Origin: Orthonyx spaldingii
Lineage: Eukaryota; Chordata; Aves; Passeriformes; Orthonychidae
Length of the DNA stretch: 64,000 nt
Direction of reading: 5' to 3'
Assembly (NCBI GenBank): GCA_013397795.1
Contig: VZTJ01000300.1
Location: 1,743,413 to 1,807,412, forward strand
The notes beneath the pieces were generated by a model. It was not told the origin of the DNA, made no database searches, and saw only the letters and a list, made by a program, of their open reading frames with translations. Within the stretch, counting starts at the first letter, position 1; every line of letters begins with the position of its first letter. Position numbers and translations under genes: made by a program. Below, piece after piece: positions 38,001 to 51,800 of the stretch.

Positions 38001-41000
38001 GCAATCCCATAAAGCCAGAAAATAGCCCCTTGTCTCCATAAACTGTGTACTCTGACTAGAGGTTTTGAATGGACGGAGCAAGTTATACATCAGCCCCTGA
38101 AGCGCAAAAGAATGAACCTTTGATTTTTATCTTGGCTGTTGTCAGAAAACACATCGCCTCCCCAGAGCAGGCAGACTGAGTATGAGCTGAGAGCTGTGTC
38201 TAGCAAAGTGGGTTTCTTCCAAGAGACCAGCACCCCACGGAATAAGATGCCAGAGCAGATGCTGTATGTGCTGAAGCCTGACATACGCTGTGGCTCCCTG
38301 AGCAATCACAGCATGGCACAAAGCAGAGTGGGAGCACTCACCTTTTCCTCAGCTGGGCTGGCTCTGCCTCCAGGATCATCGTTATGTTACAAGACCTCTG
38401 ACACAAAGGCATCAGGCAGATATTGAAGATGAGCTAATCACTTCCCAGGGAAACATTCAGCCAGAAGTGGCAGAGGTAGTGTTACAGATCAGGGGGAAGG
38501 CAGAGAAATCAGGAGAGACATGGCAAAATGACATGTGGACCTCTTCTGGCAGTATGCTGGGACAAGGAGTAGCCCAGTTATTCCCCTGGAGACTCAGGGA
38601 GCAAAGCAGATGATAAAACAGTTGCACATCTGCTTTGCAGATGCCAATGTCTCTGAAAATGCCCTTTGATTGGAATGCAGACCAGAGAGTGTATTGCAGA
38701 TATGCGAGCAGCACAGGACTCTCCATTGTAATAATCTGGTAATCCTTGCTATAGGTGAGCAGAAAATGGCTGGGTGCCTTGGGCATTGCTCAGGGGCCAT
38801 TGTGTTCCTCAAAAATATGTACTGCTTTTGAAGGATTAATTCTACCTCATATTTACCATGGATTTATTCCTTATAGCACACAGAGATGGCCTGAAATCGC
38901 TTATATCATTACCTAATTCAAGGGATCAAAAGTGTCAAATTTGACCTCCCTGTTCTTTTTTCTTGAGTAATTCCTGAAGGGAGCAGTAATTACTCCTTTT
39001 CCAAATGGAATAACATCAGAAAGCTTCTGGAATTTCAACCAAAAAAAAAAAACCCCAAAAAGCAACCAAAACCGAAAAGCCAAACCAATAAAACCATTTC
39101 TTTCTCCTTCATTGTTCATTGGTTATAATTAATGTGAAGTTAATCAAAACTCAAAGCAAAATGAGAAAAAAAGGTCAAAAAGCAATTATATTAGAAATAA
39201 GTTCCCCAGCCAGGCTTTAGCTGTGTGGCAATTTCAGTACTTATGCAACCACCATAGAATTTTCTGGGTCTGAGTTTTTACTTGAGAAGCCGAAACTTCT
39301 TACCAACCAATCCCTTCAGGTCCAAGCCCAAGAACTTTTTTGTCATGGGGGGGGGAGGAATGAGCTTCCTTCACACCCTCAGCCCCCTCAGATGCCACCA
39401 CTGCATGACAGAGGAAACTATCAGGCACCTTCCTGCTTACTGCAGATCGACTCAAGGACACTTGGAATCATCCGGGAGACACTGCCTCATAGCACACAGC
39501 CCTTGCAGGGAGAAATCCTCTGGGGAAATAAGTTTATGGTAGATTTCATACCGTGCCAGGTTAACAGCATATGTATCCCTGTCCTTTTAGCACAGGTTGG
39601 AAGGAACAGTATTTGCTAAGGCTACATAGCCCAAAAGCGTACTTTAAAAATACACGCTGTAGTCAGATGTCTGCTTGTAACATTTATGACTTGGCAGATT
39701 GACTCGCACATCAGGCACACATTTGATGGTTAATTTTGAGCCCTAATGCAGCAGAGCAGTCTTCTACCTGGCTGGTGTCTATCCTTTTCAAAAGGCAAAG
39801 GAGTGCATAAATTAAGTTTAAAAAGAGGTAGGCATTTTCTACCCACAGAGTGGAGTCACTGTAGGTGGATTATTATCCAGGAATACCGAAGAGGCAAGAA
39901 GTCTGATTTAACCCATTCTTTGTAATCTTCTTGCCTGCTACTGTTGTTACTGCCAACAGTCTAAAATTATCCATATGATACAATTCTTCAGGAGGTTCTG
40001 CAGCACAGCAGCTGCATTTCAGACAGTCAGCAGGAGTTAAAGCCCTAAAGAAAGGATTTTATTCTGAAATGATACCAGCTAAGCCCTGCACTAACATCCA
40101 GTTGTCTCTGCTGATGTTGGCAACTATGAGGTTGTTCCACTTTAGCCCCTCACCAGACCCTACACTACAAATGACATGTCTTAGCAGAACAGGATGAACT
40201 CTAAACCACCTTACAGATGACCAGCAGGATTTCAAAATCTATTTCTTCTACAATAGTTTTTACTACTGGGAAAACAAAAAGCAATAGTTTTCACAGTGCA
40301 AACTGAGACATTTCTCTGTCAGGATACAGGCATGACCTTTATCTGGCACAAATAAGGCATAGAGATGTTCAGCTGAATACAGCCACCTGCACTTAATCCA
40401 GCTGAGAACCTGGTCTTCAACACTGAGCTTAAAGAAAGCATTGTGAATTGTGATGAAGAAAAATAATCAGCATTGGGGCTGAGCATCCCTAAATTTCAGT
40501 GATTTGCCTACAAACTGCTGACAGTGAGCATCTTCAGAAATAGGACCTATAAGAATAGCCATAAAAGAGGAGGATTTATAAATGTGTAAGATGAGTTTTA
40601 GTTTATCTTAGGTATCCCTGTTCTACTTCAACATTTAATATTTATGCAAAGAGAATTATATTTTCCTTGTCCATAAAAATTTCCAGAAATTCAAAATACT
40701 TAACAAAAATTACTTAATCCTTTCAGCATCCCTCGTGAGATATGCAAGTATTCCTTCACTTTTCTCACAAGATGTGTGATCTGCGGCACACAAAGACCCC
40801 ACTTACTTCCTAAATTAATCCAAAGAAATAATTAACGAAAATGAGAAAGATGTCCTGCCTTCCCCTGCTTAAAAAAAATTTTCACCAGACTCACCATTGT
40901 CAATAGGTCTAAACAGGTCAAAAGCAATAATACAAAAGCCAGGAGTATTTCTGCTATGTTTAGTTCCAATGAATGCTGCTCTAAGACCCATAATTCTCCC

Positions 41001-41778
41001 TCAGAAGGGTAGCAAAGCCTCAGTGTTTTCTGGGCAGTTGGGCATCTGTTACATCACCTTAGTCTTTTTCCATGCATACCCATCTTTGTTCTCCAGCAAA
41101 CATGCAAATGGCTTAGAGTCACTGAGTGCCACCACTAAGGTGCAGGCAGGGACATGGACTTGTCCCCATCCCCTCCTGACCACACACAGGGAGGAGGCCA
41201 AGAGCTGCTGGCCAGTGCAGCCTCAAAGAGGAAAGACACCAGGCAAGGTGAGCCAGAGCCACCTCTTGAGAGGAGACAGGGGAGATAACTTGCAATGTAA
41301 AGAAAAGCTGTGCAATGTTAGTCAACAGAGCTGTTCGTGCCTGAGGGCACAAATGACAGAGGAATCCCGTAAGAGGGGAGTGTAGAAACACTTCTCTCCT
41401 CAACAGCAACATAGCACCTGCCCTTCCCACCTTCCTCCTCACCATCCTCTGCAGGTGCTTCCCTTAGTGGCTTGACCATACTGGCTTGCAAGGTGTTCAG
41501 TTTAAAACTATTGCCAGTAGACTGAAATTCTTATTTCTGTTCTGCACTACTGGGGCACTGGGCAGAATCTCCATCATAGTCAGACATCTCATACCCAGTA
41601 ACAAAGAATAATGAAACATACCAGAACTCCTTCACCTTCTTTCAGCAGCCTGTGCATGGGATTGCCCAATGGTCCAATTTTAAACCCCAAACATGTAGGA
41701 TCCCTTCACAGTCCCATGTTTGCTTGCAGTAATAGTTCAGTTAATTAGTTGAGCTCAGCCATCATACTGAGAACATTA
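32061..41778 (+). other. KCNC1: KCNC1 intron 1, 32.1-41.8 kb
   Basis: AT-rich intron. Simple-sequence features include poly(T) runs near 35037-35050 and 35124-35139, a poly(A)/CCCC run near 39041-39060 and a G8 run near 39347-39355. A 162-codon open frame at 40897-41385 begins at a TTG and resembles no protein I know. It contains a candidate exon at 41097-41247. No transposon is recognised. Confidence 0.65.
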
Positions 41779-41829
41779 AAGTTCAGGCTCCTTGCTAAAC
41801 AGAAAGCTGGGCAAGGAGCCTGAACTTTC
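41779..41829. repeat. Perfect 18-bp inverted repeat with 15-base loop
   Basis: The left arm AAAGTTCAGGCTCCTTGC (41779-41796) and right arm GCAAGGAGCCTGAACTTT (41812-41829) are exact reverse complements, separated by 15 bases. No pairing continues beyond the arms. It would form a stable hairpin in RNA from either strand. It could be a small-RNA precursor, a fold-back element or a template-switch event. Confidence 0.95.
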
Positions 41830-42030
41830 TGACTACCTTAAACTCCTGAAGCAGGTCTCTTAAACAAAGCACTGCTCAGCTCTTCTCTCGGAGTTCTTGA
41901 GAGAAATTGTTGTATTTTGTTTGATAGTTGACCCTGGTACTTGCTGGTATAGCTGTGCTGAAATTCTTATATGTGATCTTGTCAGGGCTGAAATTTTTAG
42001 TTTGCAACTATATTCACTTTGCACTCACAA

Positions 42031-42076
42031 AAAAAAAAGAAAAGAAAAAGAAAAGAGAAAAGAAAAAAAAAAGAAA
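42031..42076. repeat. Purine (AAAAG)n-like simple repeat
   Basis: A runs interrupted by single G at intervals of four to nine bases, consistent with a degenerate AAAAG microsatellite. Confidence 0.85.
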
Positions 42077-45000
42077 AATTAATTTTGTTTTCCCAATCTT
42101 TTGTAACATGAATTGCGGGGAATGATTTTAAGATAACACATGAATTAAGGGCACCATTGGCATAAAACTAAATTCTGTTTCAAGACTGCCAAATGGTGCA
42201 GCTCAGGAATAGATGTAGAGATTTCCAAAAATAACATTTCTACCATGAAAAAATCACAGAAAATTCCCAGAAAAATCCCCAAAATTATTTTGAAAGCATA
42301 CTACTGCCTTTATTACTTTAGTGTCCTGAGTGTTATTTATTATTTTCTTGGAGGAACGCTCAGAGGGCCCCATTACAGAACAAAGCCATGCTATGATAGC
42401 TCATTTAAGTAGGGAGACTGAGATAGTTTTCAATGATAAAATGAGCAAAATAACCTTAATTTATATAGATACATACATCCACTTACAAATTTAAACTCTG
42501 AGAACTATTTCCTTCTTTACTACAAATGTGGAGCCTACCTGGAGACTAGGGGGAAATAAAAATCTTTCTAGAGATCCTCTCCCAATATTAATCTCTGGGA
42601 CCCTAAGTCATTACATTTTTTAATTTAGAAAAGTCACTGTGATTGTTTAATGAGTTCTCATACTCTTCTTGATCCCTTAGAATACAAACCGAAAGCAGTC
42701 TATTTGTTTCTACGGGTGTGACTTATGAATAATTAAATAATCCCCACACATTTGTGAATATTTCTAAAGCATTCATAAAACAGTTTCTAACATACTCCAG
42801 AGACATCTGCGACAAGGCCTTTGGCCTCCTGTATCAGAGTCCACCAATCATCCCAGTTGTTCCCTGCATATTCCTAAGGTTGTGCCCCTCCATGAGAAAA
42901 GGATAACAACAGTGGAAATAGGAATTTAAATGCTGTCTCTCAATATCTTTAGCTTTTTCTCAACAGAATATTTTCCTAGCATAAGAAGACTGAAAATAAG
43001 GCATTATGTTAACACCCATGCATCCAATTTTAAGTTCCATGCTACTCCAACATATTAAAACCAGTTTTCCCGGGGAGAAGGATAGTTTCCCCAAGGATGA
43101 CCGTCATCTTGGACCTCACCAGTTTTCAGATCTCTTAGCTGACCACTTTTTTTGTTACCAATACTGTAATTATTATTTTTTAAAATCATCTTTGGTCAAA
43201 GTCCAGCCCAAGGAAAAAGAGATTGAGAAGCTACTGATTTACAAAATTGAACCAGATGGGGTTGGAGCTTGCTAAGGTATCTGACGAATTGAGGCACATC
43301 CTGCAACATACCAGACTATTTGTACAGGAGAATTAGATGCCATGCTGCTCACGTAGTGCCCACAGATACTGGGCCTTTCTCAGGAGACTGACTTTACACA
43401 GCTTCCTTCACGCATCCTCTTTTAAGTGAAACAAGTGAGGAAGCACAGCACAGTAAGGTTTTATCTGACTGGAGCAGGACACGTTGGCAACCACAATACT
43501 GGGAGATCCAGCGCAGCAGCCTGGATGCTATCCATCTAATTTCAGTATCTAATCTCTCTAGACACTTATAATCTGACACTCAGTGGTGTGCTCCATCTTA
43601 GCTGATAGTGAAATCATTTAATACAAGTGGGTAGCGAGGTAGGTGACAAGCTGATTGATGGCACTATCTTCATTTAAAGCTATATAACACCACCAGACAG
43701 AGGTCCAGAGCAGCTCAGGAGTTCTGCCTAAATTTGTTGGTATCCGTGCAAGTTTATTATAACAGAGTGTGGCTTAGACAATCTACTAAATCATTTTCTT
43801 AAAAAGAACGTGAGCTACCTCATGCCCATTAAAGCAAACAGTGTCAGCATCTCACAGGATACTCAACAGTGAGATTACAGTGAGGTTCATCATTTCTCCC
43901 TCCTGGCAGTCAGAATCTTTTCCACTTCTTTACAGTAAACAGAAGGAATGCTGGCTCCTTGAAGCTACCTGGACTTCAACTGTGACCTCAAATGCCCCAG
44001 CAGAAGAGCTGGTGCTGTCTGACAAGCACCAACACTGCCCATGCTTGGGGCCACAACTCTGGCCTGCACACCCTGCAGTGGGAATCTGACTCTTGGAGGC
44101 AAATTTGGTGTCCACCGTTTGCTACAAATGGATGAGGGGCTTAATAAGCACCAGGAGCACAGATGAAAATATAGTGATGCTCCTGCACATAAACAGTGAT
44201 TCCTGCATTTTAAGACACATAATTAAAGCATGGAAAAGTCTTTGCCTCTCTCTTTCTTTATAGAACTCCTGCTTGGAGAGCCCAGAGGGCAGACTGGATC
44301 CCACAGGAAATCCCTAAAAAGTCCACTCTTGATGAGTCTGCAGTCAAAGCCTAAAGGCAGGCTCATGTAAAGGAAAAAGGGGCTTTACTGAGTTTAGAGA
44401 GAAGAAATGCCTGTTCCTTTCCTTCCTTAACGGCCTTAAGCATGTTGGGTTAATAATCCATGCCTATTTTTCTCCATCCCTTAAGCACGACTGCTTCCAG
44501 GGAGAGAGATGGCAGAAGAATCCCTGTCCACTCTTGTATTGCCATGGAGACACAACCTGACTACAACTTCTGCAGCCACAAATTCCCTCAAATCCAATAG
44601 GTTTTTCAGTCTGTAGCCAACCTGATGTTCTGCCTTAAGGGAAAAGATATGGGAAAATTAGGGTTTTCTCACCTCCATCAGCACTCTCATGGAAACTGAG
44701 TCCAGACAGTCTCAAACTTATTGTTCAGATCTGCACAAGAGCTCTATGCATTTCAATCTAGTTCCTGTGAAAAATATCAAAACACCTTCCCCTTAATTCA
44801 TTAAAGAATACTAGATGTAGTGGCTAATTCTGTCCAAATTCTTTCATGCTCCCTTCAAGGTCTACATTGTGGGGCTGTTTCTAATCCAACAGCAGCACAC
44901 AGACAAGCTTTCAGGAAAACCTGCACTGTCCAAGGTGTTGCAATGGCCATAACCAACAGCATTTCCCTATAGAAGGCTGAATTTACATTGCTTGCGATGA

Positions 45001-48000
45001 GACTGTAACATACCAGCATTTTACACCCTTTGAACAGCAGGGATAAGATGAAGAGATTTTTATGGCTAATGATTGCCTTTCTTAATGAAGGAGCTTTGTC
45101 TCTCCCGGTGCAGTGTTGTTGCAGTTTCTGTGGTAACGACCGATTGCACAGAGAAAGAAGTCAGTGTAAATTGCTGGCACGTAAACAACAGCTACCTTCA
45201 AGTCTGGTTTACATACCTACCTTTTCTGGCTCGGTTTATGATCCATTTCTGCAAGGTAATTGTTAATGCCTACAATATTATTTTAATTTGGAAGCCGTTG
45301 AGCAAATGTCCTATGTGACATACATTACATGCTGTACTTTGCCAATACATAAATGCAACTTCTAGTTTAGGATAAAACCCCTCTGATTTTTGTCCACATA
45401 GAAAAACTAATTCTTTAGAAAATCAGATGTGAACTCTCTCAATGAAAACCACAAAACAGAAAACATAAAAGTACAGAGAATGAAACATATACACATATAT
45501 ACCAGCAAATAGGAGATGAAATGCTGTGAAAGATTAAAAGCAGGTAAAGGTTTTTTCCATCTTGTTTTCATGGAAGAAGTTGTTGTATGTTAATCTCAGG
45601 GAGTAAAGCATTTCAAGTGATTGCAATGAAGCAACAAAGTAGTTCAGGTTTAATAGTTTTCATTTTAAAAAGCAGTTCATATTCAGAGTGAAGGTTTCAG
45701 TAACCATACGTAAAACCTTTAAAATAACTCAGGAAATGCCTTCAGAAATCAAGACTGCAATGACTGGTGCCATTTCTTTCACTACCCACATCTACTCACA
45801 CCCTACTTCTCTAGAAACACATTCTCAAAATGGAAGCAGCTTCTCAAGCACCAAGTTGTGTTTCTGGTTTACTGAATTCTCACAGAGTACTGAAGTTTTC
45901 ATTGAGTAGAAACTAAGGCATCAAGACAAATGTGTTTAGTCATGAAAGGAACAGAAGAATGGAAGACAAACAAGTTGCAAGAATGGAAACTCCTGAACTA
46001 GTTTCCTACCAGCTTCTCACAATCCACATATGCTTTATGAAATGTGTTTGTGTTGACTAAGATACAGGACTAGCTCCTTAAAAAAAAAAACAAAAAATGG
46101 GGCACAGTCATTCATTTCTCTCAATCCAACTCTGAAGAATGCTCCTTAACGCAGAAGTTTCAGGCTACCATAACCACAGCATTCTCTAAATTACTCTTAC
46201 CTGAAGGGTAAAAGCAATACCAAATATTCCACAGGAATATGTTGACATATACCAATCACTTGCCAGCCCAAATCCCACTGCAGTCAACAACAGATTTATA
46301 CTGGCAGAAGCAAGATGGAGCTGTTTCTGGAAGTTGCTGATGTACTGGTTACATGGCTGAAAATAAACAGCCCCAGAACCATATATTGGGCTGGAAAACT
46401 CCAGTTGTTCTTCTGTTAGATCTGACCATGGTAAAGCTGGCTTCACTTGGCTGTGGCACCCAGGAGCCAAGGTAATGGAGGTTTCCAGCTCCTCCTGAAG
46501 CACTCAGACTCAGCAGTGCCACAGCTGCATTTCCAGCTGTTACAGCACATTCTTTAATATTACATTACTTCAGTTTCCGAGTGGAGATGGACCTTGAGTT
46601 GCTTTTCACAGGGGAGTTCTCCTGGGCAGTGCTGCTCTTTGGCTTTTAGCATTTCCTTTCACAACAGGCAAGAGCTATTCCCGTCACCTCCTGGCTATTT
46701 GTCGTTGCTCTCCAACATCATATCAGGCTGTCACACCAGGGCAGCTACAGAGCTGCAAGCACTTTGAGTCAGCACGGCTTCACAGCGAGGGGGATGGCCC
46801 TGGAAAGACAGGAGCAGCCTCCCCTCCCAGCTCAACAGCTGCTCCGACAGGGACAACCTCAGGTCACCCAGAGCTGCTCTCACACCAGAGGCTCCAAAGG
46901 TTGCCTGGCACAATTGCAAGGAGAAAAAAAGCAAAATCCCAAAGGCCACACTAAAGATGTCCCCCATGGATTAGCTTTGTTTTGATCAATCAAAATGACA
47001 CATCTGCCACATGTCAACAGCTTTCATTTCTCCTTGCTGTAGCCTCCCATCTCTCAGATGGTCAAATTCAGACTCAATCCATTTTCAGTTTGGGCCCATT
47101 CCTACTCAGGATTTCTAAATAACTATGTGTGAAGGCAACTAGGATCCAATCCACGTCCTTGAAAAATAGTCAGCAGATCTAGAGGCCTGATTCTGAATGA
47201 AGATTCCACATTCAATTCAGGCACCCATTTCCATGAAATGTTATAGTCTGATAGATGCTAAAAGGCAATACTCAAGGCACCTGATGGATACTGAAGGAGA
47301 GTTTTAAACCATCGTAAAAGTACTCTGTGCTTAAGTTTCCAAAATTTAAGTAATAATTATTTCAAGAGGAATTGGCACCTAAGTTAACATTTGTCCTTTT
47401 GAGAAAGGATCCTCCAGTTAATTTTTTTAATTGCACAACAACTCCAGTTGACATTTTCTAAACAAAGACAGGAATAACCTTTCTTTTTTTTTTTTTGCAA
47501 AAGGCCCTCTCTGATTCTACTGAAATCAACTTCCTTTTAAAAAAAGACATTAATGTAATTTCCAGGTTAACTACAAAATTGCTAATTATTTAGCCAGCAT
47601 TTCAGTATAGCAAGAGAAACACCACTCGCTGTTTATATCCAGTTATAAGGGAAATATATCTCATTGCTTGAGTATATAAACCATCACCTACCCTTTGTTT
47701 TAGGGGAGAAATATTTTTAAATTATGACTGGCTGATATTTAGCCTAGAATTAAAACAGTGATAATATCCATTCTGTTTCCCAGACTTAAATAATGAGACC
47801 ACTGCCCAATGCAAGCAAAAGGGAGGAGCAAGGTATGTGCAAAACAATTACACATTTCAAGATACTAATATTTCAAGATGCCATGGGTTCAAACATTTCC
47901 CCATATATTAATTACACTGCCCTTGGAGATCAGCAAGCATTTCATTATTGACTGCAATGGGAAGAGAACTTCACCTGTATTCTGTCCTCCATACTTAACC

Positions 48001-48863
48001 AAACAATTCATCTGGTATTGACAGATGTCTGAGACAGCAGGACTTTTATGCTGCACTGATGCTAAATACAGCAATTGGCAGCATTGTCTCTGGCCAAGTG
48101 AATTTAGGCCATCAGAGACAGTGTTTCTGTAACTACTCCTGACAGGAAGAATTAATTGTTTTATCATTTTTCCCAGAATATAAAAACCTGTATTAATAAT
48201 TTGCATGCTTATACACCAAAAGGTAAATTGGTGCCAATATTTACTTATAGTCTTGTCAGAATCCCGTAGCAGTCTAACTTTTCCTTAAAATGTAGATGTT
48301 CTTCACAGCTTTTTGTGATTTATGAAGATGGCAACATGTCATCTCATAACATCCCCTTCTTCATAAGATCAGAGCTATGTAAGGAAGAAAGGCCCTCAGA
48401 CAGGAGCTGGTGAGGAACAGGCTGCTGCCTCAGCTGCCATAATCTGCTCAGCTGACCATCCCTTCCTCATGTGCTCTGAAAGTCACCACCAGAAAAGGAG
48501 GCTGCTTCAGGCTGCCTCTGACCTCATGCCATCAGGGAGCAATACCAGGGGGCACAGGGACACCCACACTCCCATGGGTAGGTCAGTAACAAACACTCAG
48601 GTGTGCTAAAGATCTGTGATCTGCCTTTTTTCCTGTGTGGATGGACACTGATCACAGCACAGTCTTACCCTGTGCTTCTGGCTTAGGCAACTATTTCTTT
48701 CTGAGAACAAAGACAGATGTTCAGTAGAACAGCGCATTAATGGCCAAGGTTTCGTGTTTCTGTTTATCTGGGAGGGTTCTGGCTAGAAACGAACCTTGGA
48801 TGCCAAGAGATCTATATAAAGAACATGGTCTTAGTGATTAGGTCCTAGGATGTGGCATACAAA

Positions 48864-48882
48864 ACACAAACAAACAAACAAG
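48864..48882. repeat. (ACAA)n microsatellite
   Basis: About four units of ACAA/CAAA in a row inside the KCNC1 intron. Confidence 0.8.
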
Positions 48883-51800
48883 AGCAAGAAACAAAGATAT
48901 AGATTTATGATCCAAACCAAGAAGCAAAGAGTACTTGTGGAGATTCCCATCGCAAAGGAAGAGGAACGCATGAGAACACCAAGTACTACAAAAACTGTCA
49001 GTTATTTAAGGCAGAACTGATAAAAATGAATTGGAAAGTTTCCAAAGAATGAGTTTTTGCTTTATTATTTATAATGGCAACTGCTTTGTATAAACTACCT
49101 TACACAATTGTTTTTGCCTTCACCCTGATTTATCTTACTTTCCTTGACAGATTCTGCCAGAACTGTTTAAATAATAATTTGATGTGCTACATGCAGATTT
49201 TCCTGTCTACCCTCCGCCCTCACATGCACACAACTCAGCAGTCTCACTGCAAATTGCATAGGGATCCACCATGCAGTTTCTCTATATAAAAGATGTTGCT
49301 TTGTTTTCAGACAGAACAGGTTTCACTTTTTTGAATATCATCCAGAGACACAAGAAATTAAGGGGGAAAAAGAAATGCATTACCACTATAATGCTTAAAG
49401 GCTCCTTAGGGATACTCTGCACTCCCCATTCGCATTCTCTGCTTCATCTGCATGCAGAGCTCTCAGAGACACCAGAAAAAGAGCCAGACAGGGGGAACAG
49501 AACTGAGAAGTGGAAAACTGATTAATAAAGAGGTTTTTGCCTTTTGAGCACATTACCCAATTAAGAAATTGAAAAAAAAATATTTTCCATGCACTCAATG
49601 TTTTCTAAAATGCTTTACAGTGTTTGAAAAATAATATTAAAAGCAAAAGAGATTGGGAAGGAACACAAAGCGATATAAATTTAATTGAAATATTAGTTCA
49701 AATTCAATCTGAAATCAAAAACCAGAAAAGTATGTACATAGAGGAAGACAGAAGTGACAAAAGTTGCAGGAACTGATAGCAATGAATGGTGTGGAATTGC
49801 TGAGACTTAAATCCATTTTAGAGCAACCAGAACAGGTATGCACATAAACTTTGCCGGACAGGTTGGAATAAGACATGAGACAACCTGCAACCTGCCAGAT
49901 ATAAGAGAAGATATCTGAATCTAGTTGTAGTTTTGCTGCAGTTGACAGTAAAAGGAAACCAGAAGCTTGTTCTTTTAAACAGGGTGGGCACAGGAGGACC
50001 TGTACAAATGTTACATGCAATTTTTTCAGTTGTTGTTCAAGTGCCACGTGTATTCCTGCAATTAACTGAATTAAATCAGTTGGTCAGGGTCTTAATTTGC
50101 CCATAGAATAACATCCAGACTAGGAATGTGATTTTTTGGGGTTTGGGTTTGGTTTTTTTCAACTACACTAAATTAAGATTTTCTAGGATGGAAGGAAATA
50201 AAAGAGGTGCCAGATCTCGATGTGGCACTAACTGGAGTAGGACAACAATGGTGGATAACACTACCTGTTAACTAAAGTCATTCACACTTAAGGGTAGGAG
50301 TTAGCAACTCGACTGTTAACTTGTGTGGTGCTTTACCACAAAAATCTTTCTTCCCTGTGTCCTCTCTGTGAAGCCATGACTTGCAGATACCTGCAAAGTC
50401 CCTTCAACTAAGAGCTTTAAGTATACGTGAGACCGCAGCACACTTGAAAGGTCATTATTTATCACCATTCATCAAATAGGAAGCAATTAACTTCTAATGG
50501 AAAAATCAAGTCAATACATCAAGAGGGGTTTTTTTTTGACATGCCACGGCTTTATGAACTGCTGGAAGAAAATGAGGCAGCCAGTAGGGAAGCAGGAAAC
50601 CTGTTATTTACTACTGAGGAGAATCCTAACAGGTCTCTCTTGTGTTGTGGTATGTAAGATAAAACGCAGCCAGATAGTACAGCAACGTTTAAAATCACAT
50701 AGCTCAAATATTTCCCTTTCTCACACAGCCTGGTTTCCTTCTTTCCAAATATTTGCAGTGAGAGTTCATTTTCCTTCCTCCTTACCCTCTCACTGAACAA
50801 AAATAATGCTAGCAAAAGCACACTGCACACAACCAAAATGGAAAAACAGCTAACAAATATAAAGTAGTCTGAATGAACCAGGGTGGTTTAATCTCATTCT
50901 GATTTAACAAGGTTGTTTTGTTTAACAATTATTTTACGTCCTTCAGAAAAAAACCAGAGAGAAACAGTTCAACCTTGCTGCTTTCAAGAAGCAGTTCATT
51001 TACACAAATCTCCTTTGAATAACATAAGAGGAAGAGTCTTGTCATCTTTCCCCTCTTAGAATATTCCTTCCTAGATGAAGTGCTTTCAGAGGGATGCTAA
51101 CCTGGAACACAGCCACAAATCCCTCCTGCCTCGGGCCTGGCCCTCAGGCCTCAAAGTCATTAATGCCTCTAGAGGCAAAGACTCTCCAGGAGGATCGTGT
51201 CTGCATCAGCTTCACTTCAGACAGCCCCTACAACTCACTGTGGGGACGGGGAGAGGAGGAGAGAGGGAAATTCTCCTGCGTGTTGGGATATCACAGCTGC
51301 TGTTGCAGATGTAAATAGACCCTGGCAGCTCAGGGACTGCCTGATATGGATGGAGGCTCTGAGCATTCAGCACGTGCCAAACGAAGGGCACGGACACTCA
51401 AATGTTCCACAAATGCTCTATCAGAGAGAACTGGAGATACTCCAAACTCTGCTGATACTCCCCCAAGACACAAAGTGAAAAGTACATTCTTGCAAAATGG
51501 AAATCACCCTCCTGACTCCCCATGGCTAGGGAAGGAGGGAAATACGACACACAGAGTAAGGAAGTTTTCCTCTCAAAACACCTCTAAAATATCAGAAATT
51601 AAAGTATAACAGAAAGCCATCCAGTCTTCTCTTACAGGTCACTGAGGGGCCGTGGATCCTGGGTCTGGCAGCCATCCAGAAGTGCAGATGGATATAAACA
51701 CAAAGGATGTGTCTAGCAGCCACCTGGGACCATAGGACAGAAAGGTTCAGAAGTCGAAGCCACGGCCCAGCAGTGAACAAGCACAATCCAGAAGCACAAG

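Noticed and set aside
40897..41385. 162-codon + strand open frame as a new gene
   Set aside because: It begins at a TTG, has low-information sequence with no recognisable domain, and lies in an intron; only a sub-part with splice-like borders was kept as a weak finding.
46080..46096. A-run as the tail of a processed retrocopy
   Set aside because: No upstream sequence resembles an mRNA and no target-site duplication is visible.
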